NCBI GenBank assembly: GCA_020744425.1
Contig: JAGMUV010000028.1
Location: 1-64,000 of the forward strand
DNA length: 64,000 nucleotides
Source of the DNA: Dactylonectria macrodidyma
Lineage: Eukaryota > Ascomycota > Sordariomycetes > Hypocreales > Nectriaceae
Direction of reading: 5' to 3'
Part shown: in pieces, positions 11,981-22,077 of the stretch
Layout of the letters: every line of letters begins with the position of its first letter
Numbering within the stretch: the first letter of the stretch is position 1
The notes under the pieces: model-generated
Database searches by the model: none
What the model saw: the letters and a program-made list of their open reading frames with translations, nothing else
What the model was told of the DNA's origin: nothing
Made by a program: the position numbers and the translations under genes

Positions 11981-12202
11981 GGTGCATGTTTCATAGCATC
12001 CTGGCCAACAGGCAAATGAAGACCCGAGGCAGGTCATGTACTCGTCTGCGTTTGACTGTCGGCGGTAAGCCGAGGTATACCCAACCCTAGGTAATGTAAA
12101 ATGGACGTTCTAATGGTTCATAGCTTTTCGTACCGGGCACCTCGGTGATTCATAAGGGCGAGAGGAGTGTTCATATTCCTATCCATCCAGTGGCTATATA
12201 GA

Positions 12203-12733
12203 TTAACCATTGACAACGATGCCCCCATTGGGATGCAGAGTCTGCCCACTCATAAAAGCACTCTCCTTGGATGCGGGGAATACATAACTCGTCGCAATTT
12301 CACTCGGCTGTCCCACTCTATCCATCGGCGTCCAATTCCCTAGCCCGTAACCCTTTTGACTCTGTTCGCTCACTCCCGTGGCCACAAGTGGCGTCCACAC
12401 TGACCCGGCAGCAACTGCATTGACGCGAATACCCTTTTTAACCAGCTGATTGGAGAGTGCACGAGTGAACGCAAATACGGCGCCCTTGCTCGTCGCATAG
12501 TCCAGTCGGCTGGGGACGCCGATGTAGGAGTCCACGGAGGCACTGTTGACGATCACGCCGCCCTTGGGCAAATGTGGCAGCACGTACCTAGCAAGATGGA
12601 AGTACGAGTCCAAATTGACGCGGAAAGTGGACGCCCACTGCTCCCTGTTGCCACGTCGTTTGTTATGAATATGTCCGTGCGAAACACAAATATTCACCGC
12701 GAGAGGGAGACAAGACGAGATGAAGGTTCTCAA
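12203..12733 (-). pseudogene. short-chain dehydrogenase/reductase, 5'-truncated
   Basis: The frame holds the C-terminal two thirds of an SDR: a decayed strand before GHIHNK, VNLDSYFHLARYVLP, the catalytic Ser in NSASV, the YATSK Tyr-Lys pair, IRVNAVAAG, and the C-terminal SGQTLHPNGG typical of glucose/ribitol-dehydrogenase-type SDRs. The N-terminal TGxxxGIG cofactor loop and the first strands are missing, and the sequence upstream (12734-12836) gives no exon that supplies them. The catalytic residues are intact but NAD(P) binding cannot be. It lies about 100 bases downstream of the membrane protein gene on the same strand. Confidence 0.7.
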
Positions 12734-12836
12734 CTGGTAGGCAAATTGGCGTGCCTTATAAACTTGTTGATTTCAGCTATATACTTTACATTTCCATTCC
12801 AGGTCACCCCGGAAGACTTGTCGCACATCTCACGCA

Positions 12837-13965
12837 TCAAGAATTTGATACAGTCAATGGCTTGTTCCCGCCATTCCCTTTTCTCACAGCACCTATTCCC
12901 TCATGAGTTGATGCAATGGGCTGTGGGTATGGAACCGCAGCCGCAGTTGACACGCTCAAGTCTGCATCACTGAGAATCCTCTCAATCTGCTCGATCGACA
13001 CCATAACATCACTACCGCCACAGGATGTCGCGCGTCTTCTATCCATCTGGACGCCTTGAGGCCGCAGCTCGCCGCTCCGGATACTGAAGGGGAGTTGATA
13101 AATCTGACTCATTTTGTGCCGGCTCAGCTTGTCCAGGGCCGTTTTGAAGTCATCGAGAATGATGGTGTCGGTGAGGCACTTGAAGACGAGCGCGATTTTC
13201 CAGAATGGGTTGATTCCGCCGATCGCGAGAACCGGAGTCACGGACAAGATGTCGACGGTGATGAAGACGAGGCTGAGGCACATGCTGAGAAGCAAAATGC
13301 CAAAACGTGGGGATACTCGGACAATCTCGATGAAGCCGAATTCGTAGCGGTACTTGATGTTCCAGAAAAGGTTGGCAGTCGTGAATACCCACCACGGGTC
13401 GCTGAAGGCAAGGGTGAGTGGAGATGAAAAAAGGTGTGTGGAGAAGGAAACCTTACCGGCACAATGCCTCAAACGGGCGGGTAGAAACAAATAAGCGGTT
13501 GTTGATACCGTTGTAATAAGAAAAGTTGGCGTAGAGCTCGAGTACCCAGTATGGCTGAGCGAGTATGATAGTGCCAATGTATATCAGGTTGCCTCTTGGC
13601 TGCAGAAACGGTTTGTTCTTTATCCACGCGATGACGTTGTGCAGGGTCCAGGAGGTAATGAGGAGGATAGCAGTTGATGAGAGGTACCAGCCCCAGACGG
13701 GCGGGTCGAAGAAGGTAAAGAAACCGTTGGGCACAGCTAGAACAAGCTTTTGGACACGGTGAGCAGGCGGACTTGCATACGTTCCGGAGACAGCATTTGG
13801 ACTGACCTCGAGCAGAATGAGTTTATGGAGCAGCACTCCGCTCCGCATGTTGGCGAGGGTAATGCCGGCCATGATGACTAAGGCGCCGATCATGAAGCCC
13901 TGCGACCATGCCTCTAGCGTTAGCTGGGCTGGGCTAGACGGCTTGAACTGACGGGGCGATTCCAT
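12837..13965 (-). CDS. conserved fungal multi-pass membrane protein (337 aa, three exons)
   Basis: Exons are 13965-13807, 13746-13457 and 13401-12837. Intron 1 (60 nt, GTCAGT...AAAAG) is a multiple of three with no stop, so it is easily missed. Removing it joins HKLILLE directly to LVLAVPNG. Intron 2 (55 nt) restores RPFEALCR-DPWWVF. Hydrophobic segments include FMIGALVIMAGITLA, YLSSTAILLITSW, YIGTIILAQPYWVLELYA and FGILLLSMCLSLVFITVDIL, suggesting a seven-helix type integral membrane protein; the C-terminal ~120 residues are hydrophilic. The pattern resembles an uncharacterised family common in Sordariomycetes. Function unknown. A TGTATGA repeat lies just upstream at 13963-13986. Confidence 0.75.
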
Positions 13966-14481
13966 GTATGATGTATGATGTATGATGTGGGTGAGAAGGC
14001 CGCGTTTGAGGAGCGAGGAGGGACTGGAGGGAGGATGTCGGGTTATGGAGAGATGTGGGACGGGGGCGACTCATGATTTAATACACAGCTATCTGTAGAC
14101 TAAGCTATGAAGGCACTCAATTTCTCTCGACCGTTTGCACCAACTCGACTAGTCTACCCCTACCCCGCACTGAGTGGCGAGCTCCTTTCCATGCGTCGAG
14201 ACGACTCTTCTCAAGTGGCTTCTTCCCCGCGCCAGCACAAGCAAGGGTTTGGGTCTAAACCTGCAGGGCCCTGTAATGCATTGCATGGTGATGGAGTGCT
14301 AAAAACCCCTGTCGTTGTGAAAAGCAACCCACCAGGAAATAGTCACGTCATGCTACTAGAGGAGACTGGAGAAAAGCCATCCCTTCACGTTCTGCCACCC
14401 CGTTCTGCCACCCCGTTCTGCCATGCCACCCTCTTCTCCCCCGGCGCCCGCAACACAAGGCCGAGCCGAAGCCCACTAGTT
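13966..14481. other. intergenic region
   Basis: Promoter side of the membrane protein gene and 3' side of the GH32 gene. It includes a short tandem repeat of GTTCTGCCACCCC at about 14388-14425. The 226-codon plus-strand frame starting at 14107 runs antisense into the GH32 gene and is not supported. Confidence 0.45.
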
Positions 14482-16542
14482 CTAGCACCAGCTGGAGCCG
14501 AGGGGTGTCAGGTTGATGGATTCAAACGCTGCAGTCCCCTGGTGTCCCACAATGGTGATGTCCTTGGACTCCTGGTATCTCGGCCACACGTTGGCCGTCA
14601 TCACCGTTCCATCGCCAGCAAAGACCTCCAGGCTCGACCGGTCGACGAATATGTCGAGCGTCAGCTTGTTCTTGGCCGAGAGAGCGACGACGGCTTGCCA
14701 CGTTCCGGCTTGGCCGTAACCGGCGTTGGTCGTGTCGAGCGTCAGAGTTCGGTTTGCCGTTGTGTAAGTCAGCAGCACAGACTCTGACCTGGACTTGAAC
14801 AGCGAGACGGTGAAGGACGAGGCGACTGTGGCGCCGAGGTCTACGGCGACTTGAAGCCTCGCCGCCGTTGTGCTTCCAACGGCAAGACCGGTCGAGTCGA
14901 CCCTCCGTCGCCCGAGCTTCTTCGCCGGGCCGCTCGCAAGCTTGTCGAGGGCGGCGATGGGACGGCTGCCGAGGCCTCCGTCGTCGCGGAGGAAGAGCTC
15001 CCGAGTCACCGATTGCGATCCAGCCCAGCCGTTGACGCGGCTCGGCCACTTTGGCGAGGGCCAGTTGCCCATCCAAGTGATGGCCAGGTTGCGGCCCGAG
15101 GCATCCTGATACCACTGCATGGCGTAGCTGTCTGGGCCGGCGTCGATGAGGCCGCGCTTCTCGCTCGTGAAGACTGAGCCGTTGTAGGTGCCCGTCTCGT
15201 ACCACCCCAGCGCGTTTCCGCCATAGAAGAGAACCCACTTGTCACCGAGAGGGAAGAAGTTGGGACACTCCCACACGTTACCCGTGCTGCCGTCGCCCGT
15301 GTACAGGACGCCCACGTGGGACCAGGAGATGAGGTCGGTGGAGCGGTACAGCTGCACGCTGCCGCTGACGCCGTTGCTCGAGCCGATGGCCATCTTCCAC
15401 GAGTTGTCGGTAGGGTCACGGAAGACTTTGGGGTCTCGAAAGAAGACGGGTGCTCCCGCGGGAGGGCCTGCAATGACGGGGTTCCTCGAGTCGAGGTCGA
15501 AGCGGATGCCGTCTCTGCTGGTTGCAACGGACACAACCTCCTGGACGGCGCCTGGATGAAAGGCAGTGTCCGTGTAGTCTGTGAAGATGAGCTGCAGCTT
15601 GTTGCCGTGAAGCATGTCAACGACGGCGCTGCCGGTGAAGCGCCCGGAAGTGTCGCTAGCGTTGCTTGCGTCCTTTGGCGACAGGGCAACGGGCAGCTCG
15701 CGCCAGTGTACCGCGTCGACGCTCTCGGCGTGAGACCAGTACATGGGACCCCACAAGGGCGCGTCTGGGTTGAACTGGCTGAAGAGGTGATGGTGCCCTC
15801 GCCACTGGCTGAGGCCGGCCGGATCGTTAATCCAGCCCTGATACTGGGTGTAATGGAACTGCGGGCGCAAGGCGTCTGCGGCGAAGAGGGAGCAGGCCGC
15901 CGAGCTGCTTGCAGGCGGTTGATTCGCCTGGCCGAGGACGTTGAAAGTGCGGCCGTTGCCATCACCAAGCGCGTGGCAGCCAACGCGGACGTCGTCAACG
16001 TTGATGTGGCCCCATGAGTTGGAAGTGCTGCTGTCGTGAACAACGACGTGCACCTTCTGCCCTGCCCACTTGCTGGTGTCCCAGACAATGCGGATCAGGG
16101 CTTCATCGTTGGTGCCTGTCTGCTTCAGAAGCAGCTTGCCGTCCTTGTCCCGCACAAGACCAACGTAGAGGTTGGCAGGGTCATAGCCGCCGCCGACGAG
16201 GAAGCTCATGACCGAACTGGCCCGGAACGAGCTCGACTTGAGCTCTCCGACGGCCGCTTCGCCAGCCTGCGCAAAGCCCAGGACAAAGCTCGTGCCGACC
16301 TGATGGAAAGGCCCGTCCCAATACGACGTGGCCGAGCTGACCGAGGCGCTTCCAAAGGCATCCCCGCTGACGACCTCCCAGCCTTCGATTGTGCCGGTCT
16401 CGAAGCTGGGGTTGCGAGGGCCCGGGTACTGGTGAGCGTGGCAGTTTGGGAGCTTTGGGACAGACGCCGCAAGCACGGCCGACACAGACAGCGCCAGCAG
16501 AGAGGCTATCTGGGACGGCTGTGGATGAGGGATGAGATGCAT
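14482..16542 (-). CDS. secreted GH32 fructan hydrolase (levanase/inulinase/fructofuranosidase type), 686 aa
   Basis: A single-exon gene. A signal peptide (SLLALSVSAVLAAS) precedes an N-terminal beta-sandwich-like domain at about residues 40-190 (starting NPSFETG) of the kind attached to levanases. The catalytic five-bladed propeller follows: WINDPAG with nucleophile Asp240, FRDP with stabilising Asp370, and WECPNF with acid/base Glu425. A GH32 C-terminal beta-sandwich holds VDRSSLEVFAG. All three catalytic acids are present. The enzyme should act outside the cell, releasing fructose or fructo-oligosaccharides from levan, inulin or sucrose; the exact linkage cannot be read from the sequence. 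It is divergent from the MFS porter starting at 17761, which suggests joint regulation. Confidence 0.92.
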   Translation of the reverse strand: MHLIPHPQPSQIASLLALSVSAVLAASVPKLPNCHAHQYPGPRNPSFETGTIEGWEVVSGDAFGSASVSSATSYWDGPFHQVGTSFVLGFAQAGEAAVGELKSSSFRASSVMSFLVGGGYDPANLYVGLVRDKDGKLLLKQTGTNDEALIRIVWDTSKWAGQKVHVVVHDSSTSNSWGHINVDDVRVGCHALGDGNGRTFNVLGQANQPPASSSAACSLFAADALRPQFHYTQYQGWINDPAGLSQWRGHHHLFSQFNPDAPLWGPMYWSHAESVDAVHWRELPVALSPKDASNASDTSGRFTGSAVVDMLHGNKLQLIFTDYTDTAFHPGAVQEVVSVATSRDGIRFDLDSRNPVIAGPPAGAPVFFRDPKVFRDPTDNSWKMAIGSSNGVSGSVQLYRSTDLISWSHVGVLYTGDGSTGNVWECPNFFPLGDKWVLFYGGNALGWYETGTYNGSVFTSEKRGLIDAGPDSYAMQWYQDASGRNLAITWMGNWPSPKWPSRVNGWAGSQSVTRELFLRDDGGLGSRPIAALDKLASGPAKKLGRRRVDSTGLAVGSTTAARLQVAVDLGATVASSFTVSLFKSRSESVLLTYTTANRTLTLDTTNAGYGQAGTWQAVVALSAKNKLTLDIFVDRSSLEVFAGDGTVMTANVWPRYQESKDITIVGHQGTAAFESINLTPLGSSWC

Positions 16543-17760
16543 GATGCTTATGGCTTTGGGCCAGATTTAAACAAGGTGGACGTGTTGGGATGTCTTTAAA
16601 GAACTTGGGAGAAAATGGGACCTCTGTCCTTTCTTATTTACTAGAGTAGCGAACGGCAGCATCAGGTTGATATATACTACATGTCTTCTTCAACGAGGGC
16701 AACGAGGCATCCACCTATATCCCGCCCTTCAATGAATTCAACCCCGGCTTTGGAAGGGCCGGAGGTGTTGCAACGAACATCCACGTGCGTGCTAGACATC
16801 CTTGCATTTCTGACGACGTCGTTGGTGGTCGGAGGTCGCGCGTAATGCCTCCGCAACTACCGTCGGTCCGACAGACAGGGAATAACACATGGGGAGAAGC
16901 GTACGGGGAGAAACATGACCTGCCTCTAGTAGTTAGACAGCAGAGGCAGACCACCAAGCCCGGGCGGCCGGGGAGAGGGCATCGGGATAATCCCGATTAC
17001 TCCGCGAACGTGGGGACGCCAGGGCTGATTCAAAGATGGTGCCATAGGCTTAGCGTCCAGCGCTACTGCAAAGACGACGACGCTAGAAGCGAGCTAGAAG
17101 CCTCTGCGCAGATGGGGCTCGGGACCCTTGCAAGTCCCAGCGGGCCACCAGGTCGTCTAACCTTCCATGACACGTTGCCACCGTCGTCCACGTACTGGCT
17201 TCTCCTCGGCTCTCACCATCAGATGCCATGTTGAGGCTGCCGTAGCGAGACCCTCTTCACCATCCCTGGACTTTGAACTAATATCTCATCTCCTTGACCT
17301 TCCATCTAGGGCCAGGTGTTCAACCATGCTGCATAATCTACAGCGCTAGACCCTCGCTTCCGGAGATGCTCACGGGCTCAGTGTGTGTTTCTCAGCGGTT
17401 TGAATTAGATAACTCGTCGTAATTAGTCAAATAGATAGATAAGGAGAATGCAATGCCTCACTTAGTCCTTCGGCAAGGCCGAACCTCCCTTATGCGGAAT
17501 CCTTCCTATTCCACTGCGAATACCACTCGCCGAGATGCGTCATCATAGTTCCCCATGAGGACAAGAAGTATGTGACATCTAGAGAGAGTGATCAACTTTC
17601 CGCTGCACCAGCTCTTGAAGTGAGATTCTATATCTATCTACCAAAGCCCCAAGAGAAGACTCCATCATGCTCACTCCTCATTCTCCTCACTCTTATTCTC
17701 CAGCAAGACGCGGCCGCAAACTGTCACACAGAGTAGAGAAATCCATTGAAATCCAAAACA
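16543..17760. promoter_or_regulatory. divergent intergenic region between GH32 and MFS sugar porter
   Basis: About 1.2 kb separates the two divergent start codons and should hold both promoters. A 149-codon plus-strand frame at 16785-17234 has no motif and is not supported. The region holds the near-perfect operator-like palindrome listed separately. Nothing else stands out. Confidence 0.5.
16981..16997. promoter_or_regulatory. candidate operator palindrome
   Basis: ATCGGGATAATCCCGAT is a perfect inverted repeat with 8-bp arms around one central base. Its CGG...CCG everted/inverted triplets are the type bound by Zn2Cys6 dimers. It lies about 440 bases from the GH32 start and 765 from the porter start, and a Zn2Cys6 regulator gene lies 5 kb away. 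Binding is inference. Confidence 0.35.
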
Positions 17761-19584
17761 ATGGGCACGTCAAAGCTCGCCCTCTCCAAGCCAAAAGACG
17801 AGGCCGGCAAGTCTTGGCCGGCCATCGCCATAGGCGCCTTTGTCGCATTTGGAGGCGTCCTCTTCGGGTATCATCTCTGTCGTCTTTCTGAGCTGGATAA
17901 AGTTGACTGACCGAGTAAACTAGCTATGACACTGGCACCATTAGCGGTATCCTAGCTATGGAACACTGGAAAGAACTCTTCTCGACGGGTCACACGGATT
18001 CTCAAGGCCGCCCAGATGTTTCTCCCTCCCAATCCGCGGCGATCGTCTCTATTCTGTCAGCAGGCACATTCTTCGGCGCCCTTGCCTCGCCCTTCCTTGG
18101 CGACCATATCGGTCGTCGATGGGCCCTCATTGCCTCATCCTGGGTCTTCAACCTTGGCGTCGCTCTCCAGACGGCAGCCACGTCTATTCCTCTGTTCCTA
18201 GCTGGTCGATTCTTTGCTGGCTTTGGCGTTGGTTTGATCTCAGCTCTGAGTACGACCTACCTTGGTGTGACAACCTGTGCTGCTGTGGTACTGATCATGT
18301 ATAGTTCCCCTTTATCAATCCGAGACGGCTCCTAAATGGGTTCGAGGTGCTATTGTCGGTGCCTACCAGTTCGCCATCACCATCGGCCTTCTCCTTGCCG
18401 CAGTGGTGAACAACGCAACCCAAGCACGAGATGATACCGGCTCATACCGCATCCCTATTGGCGTTCAATTTGCTTTTGCCATTATTTTAATTGGCGGAAT
18501 GTTGGTGCTCCCGGAAACTCCCCGTTACCTTGTCATGCAGGACAAGGTGGAGGAGGCCGCGAAGTCCCTCGCAAAGTTGCGCAGACTTCCCCCGGATCAT
18601 CCCTCGATTGTGGAAGAGTTGAGCGAAATCAAAGTCAACCATGACTACGAACGGAGCGTGACCAAATCGACCTACCTTGACTGTTTCCGCGGTCCGTTGG
18701 CCAAGAGAACTTGGACAGGCTTGGGCCTCCAGAGTCTTCAGCAGCTTACTGGTATCAACTTCATATTCTACTACGGCACCCAGTACTTCAAAAACTCGGG
18801 CATCAACGACTCCTTTATCATCCAAGTTATTACTGCGTGCGTAAATGTTGGCTCGACCATCCCTGGGCTCTACGCCATCGATAAATGGGGTCGCCGCCCT
18901 CTCCTTTTCTGGGGAGCCGTCGGCATGTGCCTTTCGCAGTTCATCGTCGCCATGTTGGGAACTTTGACGACGGATCAAGACAGTGTCGGGAACACCATAG
19001 TCCATAATGTCGCGGCACAAAAGGCCGGCATCGCCTTCATCTGCATCTACATCTTCTTTTTTGCCTCCACCTGGGGTCCAATCGCCTGGGTTGTCACTGG
19101 CGAGATCTTCCCGCTGCACACTCGTGCCAAGAGCCTCTCGCTCACAACAGCAACCAACGTATGTTTACCCATTTCTCTCATCTTCTGACGGAGACTGGTG
19201 CTCATATACATTTAGTGGCTTCTCAACTGGGCCATCGCCTACTCAACCCCCTATCTGGTCAATTACGGGCCCGGCAACGCGAACCTGCAGTCCAAGATCT
19301 TCTTCATTTGGTTCGGCGCCTGTTTCCTCTGCGTGGCGTTTGTGTACTTCTTTATTTACGAAACAAAGGGGCTTGCACTGGAAGAGGTGAACGAATTGTA
19401 CAATGAAGTCAGCGACGCGCGCAAGAGCACCAAGTGGCGGCCTACCGTCACTTTCAAGGAGCGTGAGGCTGCTGCCCACGAAAATGTGCTGGAAGTTGGT
19501 GATGAAAAGGGTGAGTATGAGAGCAATGGCCGCAGAGTGAGCCACGGTACCGTCGAGCTCGACAGACGCAACGAGTCCGCCTGA
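17761..19584 (+). CDS. MFS hexose/monosaccharide transporter (551 aa, four exons)
   Basis: Exons are 17761-17867, 17924-18249, 18305-19158 and 19216-19584, all phase-consistent. The start follows an ACA context, and the first helix begins at once (WPAIAIGAFVAFGGVLFG). Sugar-porter signatures are visible: FGYDTGTISG in helix 1, GDHIGRRWAL in loop 2-3, PLYQSE after helix 4, PETPRYL after helix 6, QQLTGINFIFYYG in helix 7, GRRPLLFWG in loop 8-9 and PETKGLALEEV at the end of helix 12. It is a plasma-membrane sugar importer of the fungal HXT type. Beside the secreted GH32 enzyme it most likely imports fructose or glucose. Confidence 0.92.
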
Positions 19585-19855
19585 GATGGGACACGTGAAA
19601 GTTTTACGTCCAGGCCCTCTGATTCAAGCCTTCCAAGCCGATTCTCCGGTACCTCCATGAAACTACAGGGTGCGCAGACACATACCTTTCGAGAACCCTC
19701 ATTTGCAACCTTCTTTAGCTATCTTCACGCATGGATAGGGCTTCAACAGCCACCACGCCGAGCATCTCACTGTCACGCTTCAACGCGTGAATTAAAATAC
19801 CACACTCATTTATGATCGCGATTTAAATAACTGGTGTATATATGGGGCGACTCGG

Positions 19856-21656
19856 TTAAAACATACCCACACGAACATGTCCTTCCTTAGATACAGAAGA
19901 GCCCGTAATACGAGCAGGCTCCGCCGCCATGCGCACGTTACCAACGCTCTCTGCGGCTTTCTTGAACTGCCTCGGGGATACCTTCATTGAATACAGCTCA
20001 TCGATCTTCTCGAAAGAAAGTCCCTTGGTCTCGGGGAACAAATACCAGCCCCCTACACTAGCAATCAATCCAGTGGCCAAGAAGATGAACCCGACCTTAC
20101 CACCTAAATCTCCAGCGTCTGGGCTGATCATGTACGGAACTGTGAACTGCATGATTAGGCCCCAAACCGAGTTAGTGATGGTGATCAACCCTTGTGTCGC
20201 CGCTCGCAGTCGCATTGTTGCTATCTCCGAAGCCAGTACAAAACCCGTAGCGCCAATGGAGAGCTGATACACCAACGCCCATACGTAGAGCAGAGCCACA
20301 ATCCCCAAGCTTGCTCGGTCCTTGTCGGGAACGCACCCCAGGATCCCTATCATGAGGAGCATGAAGCAGAGGACGAACTGAGGACCCACGATCAAGAATC
20401 GGCGGCCGTATATTTCAGTAAGAGGAAACGCAGCGGTGCTGGCTAGGAGCATAACCATGTACAGAGCAACTGAGGCCGCAAAGTAGTCATTGATGCCAAT
20501 AAGTTGGAGAAAGTATGTGGCGTATCCAATGACGAAAGTAGCCCCAATCATTTGCTGTGCCGAAGCAGCAAAGATGGCGGTCAGGGTACGCTTGCGGTTC
20601 GTTGGATCGAAGCATTCGACTTCCAACTCAATGTTGATGCCCAGTAACCTCCTAGGCTGTCTTGCCTCAACGTTGCCATGTATACTATTTGTGAGACGGA
20701 TTTCTTGTTCCAGGCGGGAAACCTCAATGTCGTAGAAGTCGGCTTCCTTGAAGCCATAGATACGGCGGAGGGCTCTCTTCGCGTCGGCAGATCGACCCTG
20801 ACGGACAAGCCAGTAGGGTGACTCGGGGAAGAAGGGCCAGATTGCCATCAAGGTTACTGTTGACGCCTTGATTAGCTGCTTTTACTATCAGGGCGAATGG
20901 CAGAGGAACGACGACTTACGAGGGAAGAAGTACATGGCGATGACAGGAAGCCACCATTGCCATGGCCCAGAGATGTGGCTGCTGCCTTTACACACAACGA
21001 CGCTTGCAAACTGACCGATGACGATACTAGTGTTGAAGAAGCAGAGAAAGAAGCCACGGAGTTCAGGGCGACAGGTCTCGCCAATCCAGAGTGGCGAGAT
21101 TGTGAACATGAGGGCGATGGCAATGCCGTTGACGCCACGGCCTGCGAGGTGGATCCGCCAGTCGGTGGCGAGTTGCTGGAGAAGTATTCCGACAGTTGAG
21201 ATGAGCGATGCGGCGAGAATGCCCCATTTACGACCGAACTTGTCTAGAAGTGGTGCGAAGACAAAGGTAGAGACAATTTCAGCGGCGGGAGCGATGCAAT
21301 TCCAAGCCGAGAGGTGACGAGCCGGAATCAGGTGGCTGCCATCGAGCTGGAGCACTCCAAACTTCTCTTGAAAGGCAGGCAGGGCGCCAAGTTGGCTACC
21401 GGCTACGATGTCAAATCCTTGCATCGAAACGCCACTAGAGATCAACAGTGCTGTTTGCGGCTGTCAGAGGGTGGCGAGGGCGGCATATATGTTGGCATTG
21501 ACGACTTACCCCATACCACGAATCGAGATTGAGACTTGAGCATCTTCCATTTGTTGCGCGGGTTGACAACCGAGTAGTTGATTCTACGACCAGGAAGTTG
21601 GTGACTGAATGGACTTGCCCAGTAACGAAACATGCTTACCCGTGTATCAGAGTCAT
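19856..21656 (-). CDS. MFS sugar (alpha-glucoside-type) transporter (540 aa, four exons)
   Basis: Exons are 21656-21640, 21583-21510, 21450-20920 and 20856-19856. The first exon is only 17 nt: ATG in a CACC context followed by a 56-nt intron. This is preferred over an ATG at 21723 because it alone joins in phase to [15 protein letters not shown]. Helix 1 carries [12 protein letters not shown], loop 2-3 DKFGRKWG, loop 4 [10 protein letters not shown], and then [36 protein letters not shown] and [15 protein letters not shown] replaces the usual GYD, as in maltose/alpha-glucoside permeases. It is convergent with the first porter (stops 272 bases apart). A role in oligosaccharide uptake is inferred. 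Confidence 0.88.
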
Positions 21657-22077
21657 GGTGAAGGCGACTGCTCAGAAGTGAAAGGTGAATGCGGGTTAGG
21701 ACTGAATAGGGGAGAGAGTCCATAGACTAATAACTTGATCCCCAAAACGTTTCAACATCGTCGAGTCAAATGCGGGGAAAAGATGTGCCTGATGAATGTC
21801 CGGGGCGAAGCTCGCTTAGAGCAGACTAACTGTTTCGGTCATGGGTAATGGGGCGTAACTTAAGTTGGTGGACCGGGCCCCGGCTAGGGCCAACAAGCAG
21901 TCACCACATCTCGCGGAGTTGGAGATATCTCCGCGACGCTTTTCTTTGTTGATCCGGTTGACAGCGCTTGTGACCAGGAGCACAAATAATCTTTGAAACT
22001 GTCACGTTTTGCGATGAGTTTTGCTGAAAGAAGCCATCTCTGTACAAATAGTAGACTGTCGCCGCATAGAACCAAAC
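21657..22077. other. intergenic region upstream of second MFS porter
   Basis: Promoter side of the second porter and 3' side of the Zn2Cys6 gene. No reading frame of interest. Confidence 0.4.

Noticed and set aside
14522..16088. Long antisense and alternative-frame ORFs inside the GH32 gene (up to 360 codons)
   Set aside because: GC-rich shadow frames with no motifs; the 686-codon frame explains the region fully.
16785..17234. 149-codon ORF between GH32 and the hexose porter
   Set aside because: No motif, no codon pattern like neighbouring genes, and it sits in the shared promoter.
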